NCBI RefSeq assembly: GCF_003583365.1
Contig: NZ_QXED01000012.1
Coordinates: 90,975 to 154,974, forward strand
DNA length: 64,000 nucleotides
Direction: 5' to 3'
From: Fibrisoma montanum
GTDB taxonomy: Bacteria > Bacteroidota > Bacteroidia > Cytophagales > Spirosomataceae
Shown: piece by piece, positions 36,223 to 44,897 of the stretch
Layout of the letters: each line of letters opens with the position of its first letter
How positions within the stretch are numbered: the first letter of the stretch is position 1
Program-made: the position numbers and the translations under genes
The notes under the pieces: model-generated
Told to the model about the DNA's origin: nothing
Database searches by the model: none
Seen by the model: the letters and a program-made list of their open reading frames with translations, nothing else

Positions 36223-36258
36223 AATTTGCACAAAACTAATAATTTGTACAAAACTAAT
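36223..36258 (-). repeat. Two tandem 18-bp repeats with promoter-like elements upstream of the AraC gene
   Basis: Unit 1 (36223-36240) and unit 2 (36241-36258) differ at one base. On the minus strand each contains TAGTTTTG, an exact match to the -7 consensus TAnnTTTG (plus-strand positions 36231-36238 and 36249-36256). Unit 2 includes the palindrome TTTGTACAAA (36243-36252). They lie 39-74 bases before the AraC ATG and may be operator and/or tandem promoters. Confidence 0.75.
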
Positions 36259-36283
36259 ACAAGTATAAAAGTTTCCAAAAAAT

Positions 36284-36320
36284 AAAAAAAAGAGTGCGTA
36301 TTCGCAATGAACACGCACTC
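36284..36320 (-). terminator. Terminator of the acyl-CoA dehydrogenase gene
   Basis: On the minus strand GAGTGCGT (36320-36313) pairs with ACGCACTC (36299-36292), followed by a T-run (A-run 36284-36291 on the plus strand). It lies 36 bases after the stop. Confidence 0.8.
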
Positions 36321-36355
36321 ATGTTTCTAAAAATTTACTTTTAACAGGAAACAAG

Positions 36356-37525
36356 CTAGCGGATAAGCTCCCGGGCTATCACTAATTTTTGGATTTCAGA
36401 AGTACCTTCGTAGATCTGCGTGATTTTGGCATCCCGCATCAGGCGCTCCACGTGAAATTCTTTGACGTAACCGTAGCCGCCGTGAATCTGAACCGCTTCG
36501 GTAGTAGCCCACATCGCTACGTCAGAAGCATACAGCTTAGCCATAGCAGCCGCCTGAACATAATCTTTGTGCTCATCTTTCAGACGGGCGGCTTTGTATA
36601 CCAGCAGGCGGGCCGCTTCTATCCTGGTTGCCATTTCAGCCAGCTTGAACTGAATTGCTTGATGGTCAAAGATTTGTTTGCCAAACGCCTTCCGTTCCTG
36701 CGCATATTTCAACGACAGTTCGTAAGCCCCGGCTGCTATACCTAGGGCCTGGGCTGCAATGCCTATACGCCCGCCGTTCAGGGTCGACATGGCAAATTTA
36801 AAGCCGAAGCCATCTTCGCCAATACGGTTTTCTTTGGGAACCTGTACGTCCGTGAACAGCAGCGAGTGCGTGTCCGACGCCCGAATGCCCATCTTATCTT
36901 CTTTCTTGCCGACCGTAAAACCGGTCAAACCTTTCTCAACGATCAGGCAATTGATACCCCGGTGTTTCTTTTCCCGATCGGTCTGAGCGATGACGAGCGC
37001 TACGCCGGACGAATTGCCATTCGTGATCCAGTTTTTAGTACCGTTCAGTAAATAATAGTCTCCTTTATCTTCGGCCGTGGTCTGCTGCGACGTAGCATCC
37101 GATCCGGCTTCGGGTTCCGACAGGCAAAAAGCGCCGATCATTTCGCCGGATGCCAGCTTCGTCAGGTATTTTTGCTTTTGCGCTTCGCTGCCATAGGCTT
37201 CAAGACCCCAGCACACCAGGGAGTTGTTGACCGACATGATGACCGAGCAGGAAGCATCGACCTTCGAGATTTCTTCCATGGCCAGTACGTACGAAACGGT
37301 GTCCATGCCACCGCCACCGTAGTCAGGCGAAACCATCATGCCCAGGAAGCCAAGCTCGCCCATACGTTTTACCTGCTCGGTAGGGAACCGGGCTTCGTTA
37401 TCGCGCTCGACAATACCGGGCAGTAATTCATTCTGCGCAAAATCGCGGGCCGCTTCCTGCACAGCGAGGTGTTCTTCCGATAAATTAAAGTTTAAACCTT
37501 GTAGTTCCAGCGTTGCTGTTGACAT
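36356..37525 (-). CDS. Acyl-CoA dehydrogenase
   Basis: 389 residues, the usual size. The N-terminal domain has HLAVQEAARDFAQNELLPGIVERD. The FAD region is FCLSEPEAGSDATSQQTTA and WITNGNSSGVALVIAQTD. The C-terminal helical domain carries RKAFGKQIFDHQAIQFKLAEMA, and the catalytic base is in QIYEGTSEIQ (Glu373). It oxidises acyl-CoA to enoyl-CoA with FAD and passes electrons to ETF. The size and the Glu position fit short/medium-chain enzymes. A MaoC hydratase gene lies upstream on the same strand, fitting beta-oxidation or amino-acid-derived acyl-CoA breakdown. A 22-bp palindrome sits in its promoter region. Confidence 0.96.
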   Translation of the reverse strand: MSTATLELQGLNFNLSEEHLAVQEAARDFAQNELLPGIVERDNEARFPTEQVKRMGELGFLGMMVSPDYGGGGMDTVSYVLAMEEISKVDASCSVIMSVNNSLVCWGLEAYGSEAQKQKYLTKLASGEMIGAFCLSEPEAGSDATSQQTTAEDKGDYYLLNGTKNWITNGNSSGVALVIAQTDREKKHRGINCLIVEKGLTGFTVGKKEDKMGIRASDTHSLLFTDVQVPKENRIGEDGFGFKFAMSTLNGGRIGIAAQALGIAAGAYELSLKYAQERKAFGKQIFDHQAIQFKLAEMATRIEAARLLVYKAARLKDEHKDYVQAAAMAKLYASDVAMWATTEAVQIHGGYGYVKEFHVERLMRDAKITQIYEGTSEIQKLVIARELIR

Positions 37526-37586
37526 AGCAAATACGTGGTTATTTGTTTGTTGTGAATGGTGTAAAGATAAGAAAAAATAGGCTTTG

Positions 37587-37608
37587 AACCGTATGCATGC
37601 ATACGGTT
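37587..37608. promoter_or_regulatory. 22-bp perfect palindrome upstream of the acyl-CoA dehydrogenase (candidate operator)
   Basis: Bases 37587-37608 equal their own reverse complement (half-site AACCGTATGCA). It lies 62 bases before the ATG. A palindrome with no loop and no T-run suits a dimeric repressor site, for example a TetR-type fatty-acid regulator; no such gene is adjacent. Confidence 0.55.
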
Positions 37609-37716
37609 ACGTAGGGGTTATGCCATAGAGTACCCGAGTAAATTTCATTCAAAACGAAGCCATTCGCTTCGTAAACCTCCGTGCAATCGCGTAATCAACG
37701 GCAACGAAGCGGTTGC

Positions 37717-38187
37717 TTACTCAAAAAGTAATGTAATAAGCTCGGCTACGCAGGCAGGTTTGTGCTTACCTTCGACTTCAAATGCACACTCGATGATGGC
37801 CCTTACGCCATTGCCATCCTCGTTTTTATTCTGCGGTTCGGCATGATGCAGCCAGGCTTTTGCCCGCAGGCGGCTGCCGACCGGCACGGCATTGGTAAAA
37901 CGGATTTTATTGGCACCGTAGTTAATCGCCAGCTTTACGGAATCGACGGAATAGATTTCGCCAAGCAGTTTCGGAGCCAGCGATAAGGTCAGAAAGCCGT
38001 GGGCAATGGGGCTTTTGTAGGGTGATTCCCGGGTCGCCCGTTCGGGGTCGGTATGAATCCACTGGTGGTCGCCGGTTGCCTGGGCGAACAGATCAATCAT
38101 TTCCTGGGTGATCGTCATATAGTCCGATTCACCAAGCGACTGGCCCGCGTGGGCCGAAAATTCTGCCAGATTAGCGAAGGTTTGCAT
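37717..38187 (-). CDS. MaoC-family hydratase
   Basis: 156 residues. The hot-dog fold hydratase signature is FAQATGDHQWIHTDPERA, in which Asp40 and His45 would be catalytic, followed by PIAHGFLTLSLAPKL. This family hydrates enoyl-CoA to (R)-3-hydroxyacyl-CoA or acts on related thioesters in the cytoplasm. The neighbour downstream on the same strand, 191 bases away, is an acyl-CoA dehydrogenase, so a role in acyl-CoA breakdown is likely. Two small hairpins (37654-37672 and 37701-37716) lie right after its stop. The next gene upstream is divergent. Confidence 0.93.
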   Translation of the reverse strand: MQTFANLAEFSAHAGQSLGESDYMTITQEMIDLFAQATGDHQWIHTDPERATRESPYKSPIAHGFLTLSLAPKLLGEIYSVDSVKLAINYGANKIRFTNAVPVGSRLRAKAWLHHAEPQNKNEDGNGVRAIIECAFEVEGKHKPACVAELITLLFE

Positions 38188-38321
38188 GAAACTAATTGGG
38201 TAAGACGTGATAGAAGTAAAGAGGACGTAGTGAGCACGCAGCTGATTTATGCACGTTACGATTTTCCTGTTTACACCTTGTTCCTTCTAAGTAATTCCAT
38301 AAGTTTTGCATTTTTGTCGGC

Positions 38322-39137
38322 ATGACCCCAGTCGCCAAGGTTGAGTTTTTTGAATTTCGGGGCAGTTTGATCAGCTTCCGGCGCTATGGTCACGGCCCCA
38401 TGGCTTTGCTGGCCTTTCATGGTTTTGGGCAGAGCAGTGATGTGTATACGCAGGTAGGGCAGACTCTTCGAGAACGCTTCACTGTGTACGCACTGGATCT
38501 GTTTTACCACGGCGAAAGTAGCTATGCCGACGATCATTTAATAACCAAAAGCTACTGGCAAGGTTTGGTGGATGCTTTCCTACGGACCATGGCCATTGAT
38601 CGCTTCTCGGTGATGGGTTTCAGCCTCGGCGGACGATTTGCGTTAGCACTGGCCGAAACGCTGGCCGACCGCCTTGATCAGCTAATTCTGATCGCCCCCG
38701 ATGGCATTACCCGTAGTCCGTGGTATCGGCTGGCTACCAGCTCGGCTCCCGGGCGGTGGCTCTTTCGTTTTTTTCTGCAACACATGACTCTTCTCAGCTC
38801 AATCGGGCACGGCCTGACGGCGGTTGGGCTGCTGCACCGTACGGCCATGCGGTTTGCGGAAAATGCCATGGGTACCGCCGAACAGCGGACGCAGGTTTAT
38901 CAGTCGTGGACGAAATTTCGGCTGATCCGGCCCGATCTGAACGTAGTCAGCCAGGCGCTTGATCAGCATTCGGTACGCGTTCGCGTTTTCACGGGCTATT
39001 TCGACCGTATCGTACCTGGTACGTATGCGCAGCCCTTGCTTGTCAGGCTTCGGTCCTATGAGCTAACGGTCCAGAAAGCAGGCCACAATCGGCTGGTCGA
39101 TCAGGTTGGGGCTATTTTAGCGGAACGCCCGCTGTAA
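38322..39137 (+). CDS. Alpha/beta hydrolase
   Basis: 271 residues, no signal peptide. The fold signs are LLAFHGFGQSSDVY (oxyanion HG), VYALDLFYHGES, the nucleophile elbow MGFSLGGRFAL (Ser101), the acid in FTGYFDRIVPG and the base in QKAGHNRLVDQ. It belongs to the MhpC/lipase-type hydrolases with a helical lid (about 125-190). Substrate unknown. Its 3' end overlaps that of the VTT gene by 21 bases on the opposite strand. Confidence 0.88.
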   Translation: MTPVAKVEFFEFRGSLISFRRYGHGPMALLAFHGFGQSSDVYTQVGQTLRERFTVYALDLFYHGESSYADDHLITKSYWQGLVDAFLRTMAIDRFSVMGFSLGGRFALALAETLADRLDQLILIAPDGITRSPWYRLATSSAPGRWLFRFFLQHMTLLSSIGHGLTAVGLLHRTAMRFAENAMGTAEQRTQVYQSWTKFRLIRPDLNVVSQALDQHSVRVRVFTGYFDRIVPGTYAQPLLVRLRSYELTVQKAGHNRLVDQVGAILAERPL

Positions 39138-39788
39138 AACTTGCCAGAGCCCGACGATTGACACCACGATCAGCCCAATGATTACTACCTGAACCCAGGT
39201 GTTCTGGTTTGGATTTTCCAGCAGGGTACGTATTTCGCGGGCCTGGTGGCCGGTCCAGATGGCCAGCAGAGTTCGCGGCATCATACCGAGCATACCCCCC
39301 AGCAGGATATTCGACAGGCGGGCACCCGACAGCGCAAAGAGCAGATTGGTCAGTCCAAAGGGAAGAACTGGGGAGAGCTTGGCGTAAAAAATTACGCTGA
39401 ATTCTCGTTCCTTGATTCGTTCAAGAACCTGACTGGCTTTGGGGTTCTGTTGCAGCAGATGCCTGAACCGATCATGGTCAACCCACCGCACGAGCAGATT
39501 GATAAATAAAATTCCGCCCAAATTGATCAGAAATAACGGCGTTACGGCCTGCCAGCCCAGAAAGTAACCGAAAATCAACGCCAGCATGGTGGGGGGCGTC
39601 AGGGCGGCCGAGGTGACGCAGCAGAGCGCCGTCAGGCCGACCCATTGCCACGTACTGAACGTAGCCACAACGGTTTCGTAGCGGACGGCATAGACCGTCA
39701 GCAGCGAGGTAAATACAATCGGTGTTATCGACAGCAGAACGCCCGCGATTGCCGGGCCAGTCAGTCTTTTTGCTAAGGCTTGTTTCAC
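39117..39788 (-). CDS. TVP38/TMEM64-like VTT-domain membrane protein
   Basis: 223 residues with about six hydrophobic segments. The VTT/SNARE-associated domain is seen in SAALTPPTMLALIFGYFLGW, then FSVIFYAKLSPVLPFGLTNLLFALSG and GMMPRTLLAIWTGHQ. DedA/TVP38 proteins are inner-membrane proteins linked to lipid scrambling or transport. Function here is not set by context. It converges with the hydrolase gene (21-base overlap) and is divergent from the trans-sulfuration gene. Confidence 0.9.
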   Translation of the reverse strand: MKQALAKRLTGPAIAGVLLSITPIVFTSLLTVYAVRYETVVATFSTWQWVGLTALCCVTSAALTPPTMLALIFGYFLGWQAVTPLFLINLGGILFINLLVRWVDHDRFRHLLQQNPKASQVLERIKEREFSVIFYAKLSPVLPFGLTNLLFALSGARLSNILLGGMLGMMPRTLLAIWTGHQAREIRTLLENPNQNTWVQVVIIGLIVVSIVGLWQVLQRAFR

Positions 39789-39873
39789 TACAGTAGAAAA
39801 CTGACCAGTACCGATTGTGGTTCATTAGGATAGCATAGCCTGCTGGTTCGGGCGATATATATTACTTTCGGAC

Positions 39874-41013
39874 ATGAAATTTGCAACAAAAGCCATCCAT
39901 GCCGGTGTTGAGCCGGACCCAACCACGGGGGCCATCATGACGCCCATCTATCAGACCTCAACCTACGTTCAGGAGTCGCCGGGTAAGCACAAGGGCTACG
40001 AATATGCCCGAACACAAAACCCAACCCGAACGGTTCTGCAAAATAACCTGGCTGCGCTCGAAAACGGCAAATACGGTATTTGCTATTCGTCGGGCCTGGG
40101 CGCTACTGATGCCATTCTGAAGCTGTACAAACCCGGTGATGAGATCATTGCGAGCGCTGATCTGTACGGCGGGACGTACCGGATCATGGTGCGCGTCTTT
40201 CAGGAGTACGGTCTTAAATTCAGGTTCGTCGGGCTGGATAACCTGGCCAATCTGGAAGCTGCCATTACGCCGGCCACAAAAATGGTCTGGATCGAAACGC
40301 CAACTAACCCGCTGCTGCGGCTGGTAGACATCAGGGCGGTTGCTGCTATCACAAAGGCACGCAGCATCCGGCTGGTTGTGGATAATACGTTTGCCTCGCC
40401 CTACCTGCAAAATCCACTCGATCTGGGCGCTGACATCGTCGTGCACTCGGTAACGAAGTACCTTGGCGGCCACTCCGATACGGTTATGGGCGCTATCGTC
40501 CTGAACGATGAGGAAACGGCCCAGCGGCTGGCTTTTATTCAGAATGCCTGTGGCGCGGTTCCCGGCCCGCAGGATTGCTTTCTGGTGCTGCGAGGTATCA
40601 AAACCCTCCATCTGCGGATGCAGCGGCACTGCGAAAATGCGTTAAGAATCGCTCAGTTTCTAAAGCAGCATCCAAAGGTCAGTCAGGTTAATTATCCCGG
40701 TCTGGAAGATCACCCGCAACATGAGTTGGCTAAAGAACAGATGCGTGGATTTGGGGGAATGGTGTCGTTCACGCTCCACGGCGATTCGCTCGAAGAAGCA
40801 GTTCGGGTAATGGAAAGCTTCCAGGTATTCTCGTTGGGTGAGTCGTTGGGCGGTGTCGAATCGCTTTGCACGCATCCCGCATCCATGACCCATGCCAGTA
40901 TTCCGAAAGAAGAGCGCGAAAAGAATGGCCTGAAGGATACCCTGATCCGGCTCAGCGTTGGGGTTGAAGATGTTGACGACCTGATCGACGACCTGAAGCA
41001 GGCAATTGGGTAG
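39874..41013 (+). CDS. PLP-dependent trans-sulfuration enzyme (cystathionine gamma-synthase/lyase family)
   Basis: 379 residues. It has the family start [48 protein letters not shown] and the lysine motif [13 protein letters not shown] with PLP-binding Lys195, then [18 protein letters not shown]. It uses PLP to make or break cystathionine, or as a methionine/homocysteine lyase; the sequence alone does not decide. SLGGVESL is common to the whole family. The gene is alone on its strand and is followed by a long hairpin. Confidence 0.93.
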   Translation: MKFATKAIHAGVEPDPTTGAIMTPIYQTSTYVQESPGKHKGYEYARTQNPTRTVLQNNLAALENGKYGICYSSGLGATDAILKLYKPGDEIIASADLYGGTYRIMVRVFQEYGLKFRFVGLDNLANLEAAITPATKMVWIETPTNPLLRLVDIRAVAAITKARSIRLVVDNTFASPYLQNPLDLGADIVVHSVTKYLGGHSDTVMGAIVLNDEETAQRLAFIQNACGAVPGPQDCFLVLRGIKTLHLRMQRHCENALRIAQFLKQHPKVSQVNYPGLEDHPQHELAKEQMRGFGGMVSFTLHGDSLEEAVRVMESFQVFSLGESLGGVESLCTHPASMTHASIPKEEREKNGLKDTLIRLSVGVEDVDDLIDDLKQAIG

Positions 41014-41022
41014 TGAGTATAA

Positions 41023-41099
41023 AACGCAGATGACGCTGACTGACCGGATTCAGGCTGATTTTATCAACATGAATCTGCTCAATCAGCGTCATCTGCGTT
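41023..41099. terminator. 17-bp perfect outer stem between convergent genes
   Basis: Bases 41023-41039 are exactly complementary to 41083-41099; inside, GATTCA and TGAATC form another stem. The structure fills the gap between the trans-sulfuration gene (+) and the TPP-controlled receptor (-), as a bidirectional terminator. Confidence 0.7.
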
Positions 41100-41108
41100 C
41101 AGGAGCGC

Positions 41109-43490
41109 TTAGAATCTCACCCGAACACCCGCCAGAAAATTCCGGCCGGCCTGCGGATAATAGCCATTATCAGCCGTTACGCGGCCTTCTGAAATGTAGG
41201 CATACGTGTAGCCGTTCGACTCGTACAGCTCGTTCAGGACGTTGTTCAGCAGCAAGGTGAACGCGATCTCCTGCGCAAACTTTGGCTTAAACGCATAAAT
41301 AACCCGGATGTCGTTGACGAAGTATGGGTCTAGTTTGCGGCTTTCGTTTGACGTATTGTCGAGGTATTGCTTGCCCACATACTTCGAGAGCAGCCCTACT
41401 TCGAGGCCTTTTACGGGTGTGTACAGCAACTGAGAGCCGGCTATTACGTTGGGTGAGAACGAAATGTCCGTTTCCCGGTACGTTCTGGCCTCCTGCTCAC
41501 CGTTATCAAAGTTGTCGAGGTATTCCGTAAAGTTTTCAATTTTGTTCTGGCTAAACGTCGCATTTGCATTCCAGCGAAGTTGCTTGGCCAGCCGGGCACC
41601 CAGTTCCAGTTCAATACCAGCCCGGTAACTACGCGGGATATTAATCCGGTTGTAAGCCCCGACATCATTCAACTGCCCCGACAGCACCAGTTGATTACGG
41701 TAGTTCATATAATACGCATTGGCTGTAAAGGCTAATCGCTCAGTCTGTATTTTATAACCCGCTTCGTAATCGATCAGTCGTTCTGCTTTCGGACGGCTCG
41801 ATGGGGTTGATTGTGTGTAATCGTTGCGGTTAGGTTCCCGGTGAGCAACACCAACCGACCCATACACCGAATTGCGGTCGTTCAGGGTGTAAGTGAATCC
41901 AGCCTTGGGATTAAAGAACGTCAGATTCGCGTCCTGCTGCACATTCTGCAATTGGCTGTTAAAGCCCAGGAATGAATAACCAACCGTCCGGATCTGCGCA
42001 TCAATGTAGCTATTGAGTTTGGGCGTGAACTGATAAAACCCCTTGGCGTACAGGTTAAAGTCGGTTTTCGTGGCATCATCTTCATAATAGCGATCCCGAA
42101 TGTTGCTGGCGCCGGCAAAGCGAGCCCAGATGATTTCGCCAAAATGCTTGCCTGTATACTGGTTCCAGCCACCACCGAAGTTCGCCGTGAACTTACCAAA
42201 GCTGTTGTAGTCCAGCGAGAAAACCGTGCCATAATAATCGTTGTCTAACCAGAGCCGACGGATGATATCCGACCGGCGGATGGTCGAATCACCGACAACA
42301 ATGGGTTGTAAACCATAATTGCTGAGCATATCGTCCGTTCGGAACTGCTCGTAATAGCCTTTTCCTTTCGTGTAAAACAATGAGGCATTAAGCCGAAGCT
42401 TACGGGTCAGTTCGTGCGACGTAATGAACTGATAGTTATCCTGCTGATAGTTATCGGTTTCATTGTCGTAGGTGTATGGATTGTAAGTTCGGTTTGTTGC
42501 CAGGAGGTTTTCGGGCACTCCGCCCCACGACTGATACGTCTGTTCCTGGCCCGAAAAGATGTTGAGCCGAAAAAAGCTCTTATTCGTGTAGTATCCTCCC
42601 GATAGATAAAAAGAGCGCAAATCGGAAAAGGCGCGGTCGATATAGCCGTCGGAATAGATTTTCGATAAGCGGGCGTCAAGTACGAAATGGTTATTGAGCA
42701 GACCCGTTCCAGCCAGAACGTTTACCTTACGAGTGCCGAATGAGCCGGCCGAAACGTTCGTTTCGGCATACGGTTGCTTTTCCAGGCTAGTGGTCTGAAT
42801 GTTAACCGAAGCCCCGAAAGCACCGGCTCCGTTCGTCGATGTACCAACACCCCGCTGAATCTGGATGCTGCTGACCGACGACGCAAAATCCGGCAGGTTG
42901 ACAAAAAAGGTCCCCTGCGATTCAGCGTCGTTGTACGGAATACCGTTGAGCGTTACGTTGATCCGGGTGGCATCCGACCCCCGGATACGGAAGCTGGTAT
43001 ACCCCACGCCCGCACCGGCGTCCGATGTCGTTACGAGCGAAGGCGTGTAGTTGAGCAACACCGGGATGTCCTGACCCAGATTGAGTTTGTTCAACTCCCG
43101 GCGTGATACGTCGGTGTAGGCAATAGCAGACTTCTGATTGGCCCGCGTTGCACTAACGACCACTTCATCGACGAGCACCGCTGATTTTTTGAGCGAAATG
43201 GTCAGCGTCGTGTTCTCGTTGAGCGTCAGGGCCTGGGTGGTCGGTTCATAGCCGAGCAGGGATACGCGTAAGGTCAGCGGCCCCGGTTTGAGGTTGTCGA
43301 GCCGGAACGCCCCGCTGGCATCGGTAAAGGAGCCTTTGTACGTGCCTTCGAGCGTAACGGCTGCTCCAGGTAACGTACCGCCGTCGGCATCACTAACGGT
43401 ACCCGAAATAGTTAATTGAGCCCACACGGGCAGGACTGACTGCCAAAGCAGCGCAATCAGCAGGAAAAGATAGGTCGTACCTTTCTTCAT
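41109..43490 (-). CDS. TonB-dependent receptor under TPP riboswitch control (probable thiamin-related importer)
   Basis: 793 residues. A signal peptide (residues 1-24, cleavage after PVWA) is followed by a carboxypeptidase-like regulatory domain (about 27-100, ISGTVSDADGGTLPGAAVTLEGT), a plug (about 110-225, with VDEVVVSATRANQKSAIAYT and FRIRGSDATRINVTLNGIPYNDAE) and a 22-strand barrel ending in GVRVRF with terminal Phe. A TPP riboswitch lies in the 5' leader on the same strand, so it should be made when thiamin is short and import thiamin, a precursor or a related compound. No other thi gene is adjacent. Receptors with this arrangement have been predicted as outer-membrane thiamin transporters in Bacteroidota. 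Confidence 0.93.
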   Translation of the reverse strand: MKKGTTYLFLLIALLWQSVLPVWAQLTISGTVSDADGGTLPGAAVTLEGTYKGSFTDASGAFRLDNLKPGPLTLRVSLLGYEPTTQALTLNENTTLTISLKKSAVLVDEVVVSATRANQKSAIAYTDVSRRELNKLNLGQDIPVLLNYTPSLVTTSDAGAGVGYTSFRIRGSDATRINVTLNGIPYNDAESQGTFFVNLPDFASSVSSIQIQRGVGTSTNGAGAFGASVNIQTTSLEKQPYAETNVSAGSFGTRKVNVLAGTGLLNNHFVLDARLSKIYSDGYIDRAFSDLRSFYLSGGYYTNKSFFRLNIFSGQEQTYQSWGGVPENLLATNRTYNPYTYDNETDNYQQDNYQFITSHELTRKLRLNASLFYTKGKGYYEQFRTDDMLSNYGLQPIVVGDSTIRRSDIIRRLWLDNDYYGTVFSLDYNSFGKFTANFGGGWNQYTGKHFGEIIWARFAGASNIRDRYYEDDATKTDFNLYAKGFYQFTPKLNSYIDAQIRTVGYSFLGFNSQLQNVQQDANLTFFNPKAGFTYTLNDRNSVYGSVGVAHREPNRNDYTQSTPSSRPKAERLIDYEAGYKIQTERLAFTANAYYMNYRNQLVLSGQLNDVGAYNRINIPRSYRAGIELELGARLAKQLRWNANATFSQNKIENFTEYLDNFDNGEQEARTYRETDISFSPNVIAGSQLLYTPVKGLEVGLLSKYVGKQYLDNTSNESRKLDPYFVNDIRVIYAFKPKFAQEIAFTLLLNNVLNELYESNGYTYAYISEGRVTADNGYYPQAGRNFLAGVRVRF

Positions 43491-43564
43491 GGCGAAAAAT
43501 GGTTACGATAGGCAAGGGGCCAATCCTACCTTTGGTTTGACATGATGGTTGTTTTAGTAAGAAA

Positions 43565-43642
43565 TCCAGTTCCCTTCGCCGGCATTACCCGGAGCAGGTT
43601 CAATGGGTATAATCTCAGCCCGTAATGGTAGGGCACCCCTTT
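43565..43642 (-). ncRNA. TPP riboswitch (thi box)
   Basis: Read on the minus strand, the conserved order is present: GGGGTGCC near 43639, then GGGCTGAGATTATACCC, then TTGAACCTGCTCCGGGTAA, then TGCCGGCGAAGGGAA ending at 43571. The CTGAGA, GAACCTG and TGCCGGCGAAGGGAA blocks are diagnostic of the THI element. It sits 80 bases before the ATG of the receptor. No long terminator hairpin with a T-run is visible between riboswitch and ATG, so the expression platform is unclear. Confidence 0.95.
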
Positions 43643-43658
43643 TTAAGATTAGCAGGCG

Positions 43659-43690
43659 CAAAGTTAAGCGTTTTTGTAAAACAAGACCAA
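43659..43690 (-). promoter_or_regulatory. Promoter of the TPP-riboswitch transcript
   Basis: On the minus strand TAACTTTG (43666-43659) matches TAnnTTTG. TTG (43690-43688) lies 21 bases upstream of it. Transcription would start about seven bases downstream, just before the riboswitch at 43642. Confidence 0.65.
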
Positions 43691-43728
43691 GCACAGGACG
43701 TTTGGTAGTAGAACCAGTTAGTACAGGT

Positions 43729-43956
43729 ATGAATGAGTTTGATCTGGTCGTGTTAAACGAAGATGTAACGAACAGTCGATTGAAGGCGGGCGATATAGGA
43801 ACGATCCTGACCGTGTATGCAGAAGGGAAAGCTTACGAAGTTGAGTTTGTAACGTTGACCGGAGAAACGGTGGCAGTAGAGACCTTATTGCCGCATCAGA
43901 TCCGGGAAGTAAGGGCCTCCGAAGTCATGGCGGTACGCGATACGGCCGTTCGCTAA
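43729..43956 (+). CDS. DUF4926 small protein
   Basis: 75 residues from MNEFDLVVLNEDV. The frame is open farther upstream to 43603, but that extension would run opposite to the riboswitch and does not look coding. The rest (LKAGDIGTILTVYAEGKAYEVEFVTLTGETVAVETLL) fits the DUF4926 fold, an SH3-like barrel (VLTxDIPxxGLxAGDxGTVV pattern). The family often occurs beside nuclease or toxin-type genes in other bacteria, but none is visible here. Function unknown. It is divergent from the riboswitch-controlled receptor. Confidence 0.85.
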   Translation: MNEFDLVVLNEDVTNSRLKAGDIGTILTVYAEGKAYEVEFVTLTGETVAVETLLPHQIREVRASEVMAVRDTAVR

Positions 43957-44011
43957 GAATTGTTTCAGTAAACTTTTGAGTGCTACACTTTTCCGCAATC
44001 TCAAATATTCC

Positions 44012-44019
44012 TAATTTTG
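44012..44019 (+). promoter_or_regulatory. Candidate -7 element of the TPR gene (TAATTTTG)
   Basis: An exact TAnnTTTG match 19 bases before the ATG at 44039. A TTTT rather than TTTG lies at the -33 distance. Confidence 0.5.
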
Positions 44020-44038
44020 CAATCCAAATTGCAAAAGC

Positions 44039-44734
44039 ATGAGCAAGAAGAACACCGGACTGGAGTTTTTAGAGGACCCGGACGCATTAGAGGGGAAAAT
44101 GGAAGAGGTGGGTTACTTTTTCCAGCAGAACCGGAATATAGTTTTAGCGGTAGTGGGCGGGATTGCTCTATTACTGATTGGTTTCTTCGGATACCGGTTT
44201 TACGTGAGCAGTCAGGATGAGACCGCTCAGGCTGAACTGTTTCCGTCTGTCTATCAACTCGAAGCCGACTCGTTGAAAAAAGCGCTCAACGGCGATGGCC
44301 GCGCACCGGGACTACTCGCTGTAGCCGATAACTACGGCGCAACGGATGCCGGTAATCTGGCCGAGTTTTATGCCGGTATGGCGTTGTTGAAGGACGGTAA
44401 ATACGATGAAGCCATCGCCCACCTGGAAGACTTTAAATCGTCTGACTTGCTGGTGCAGGCCCGGGCGTATGCGCTGGTTGGCGATGCCTACATGGAAAAG
44501 AAAAGCTACGCCGAAGCGGCTGATGCTTACCAGAAGGCGGCTGATTATAAACCCAATAAGTTCTTTACGCCGGCTTATCTGCTGAAACTGGCAACTGCCC
44601 ATGAGCAGGCCAAGCAAAACGATAAAGCCATCGACGCTTACAACGAAATCATCGAAAAATACGCGCAGTCTGCCGAGGCCGTAAGTGCCAAGAAATATAA
44701 ATCGTTGCTCGAAGCGACGGTCGGCGAGTCATAA
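44039..44734 (+). CDS. Membrane-anchored tetratricopeptide-repeat protein (YfgM-like)
   Basis: 231 residues. One membrane helix at about 34-53 (IVLAVVGGIALLLIGFFGY) is followed by an extracytoplasmic part with TPR-like helical pairs (AEFYAGMALLKDGKYDEAIAHLEDF, ALVGDAYMEKKSYAEAADAYQKAADYKP, LKLATAHEQAKQNDKAIDAYNEI). The layout is that of the ancillary SecYEG protein YfgM. It has its own promoter and terminator. Exact role unknown; envelope-protein assembly is an inference. Confidence 0.87.
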   Translation: MSKKNTGLEFLEDPDALEGKMEEVGYFFQQNRNIVLAVVGGIALLLIGFFGYRFYVSSQDETAQAELFPSVYQLEADSLKKALNGDGRAPGLLAVADNYGATDAGNLAEFYAGMALLKDGKYDEAIAHLEDFKSSDLLVQARAYALVGDAYMEKKSYAEAADAYQKAADYKPNKFFTPAYLLKLATAHEQAKQNDKAIDAYNEIIEKYAQSAEAVSAKKYKSLLEATVGES

Positions 44735-44762
44735 GCGTATCTGAACGAAATCAATACAGCAG

Positions 44763-44797
44763 GGGACAAAGCCGGTCGAAGGGTTTGTCCCTTTTTT
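44763..44797 (+). terminator. Terminator after the TPR gene
   Basis: GGGACAAA (44763-44770) pairs with TTTGTCCC (44784-44791), followed by six T. Confidence 0.9.
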
Positions 44798-44897
44798 CAT
44801 ATTCCCCAGGTTGAATTGCCCCTGACTACGCAGATAAAATATCGATCCATACTCTATTCCAACAGCTCCTGGCTATTAAGCATATAAACATCCGCTC

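Noticed and set aside
39958..40629. A 223-codon frame on the minus strand
   Set aside because: Antisense to the trans-sulfuration gene and without a recognisable domain.
43603..43728. An upstream extension of the DUF4926 gene
   Set aside because: It would translate through the strand opposite the TPP riboswitch, and the family begins at the ATG at 43729.
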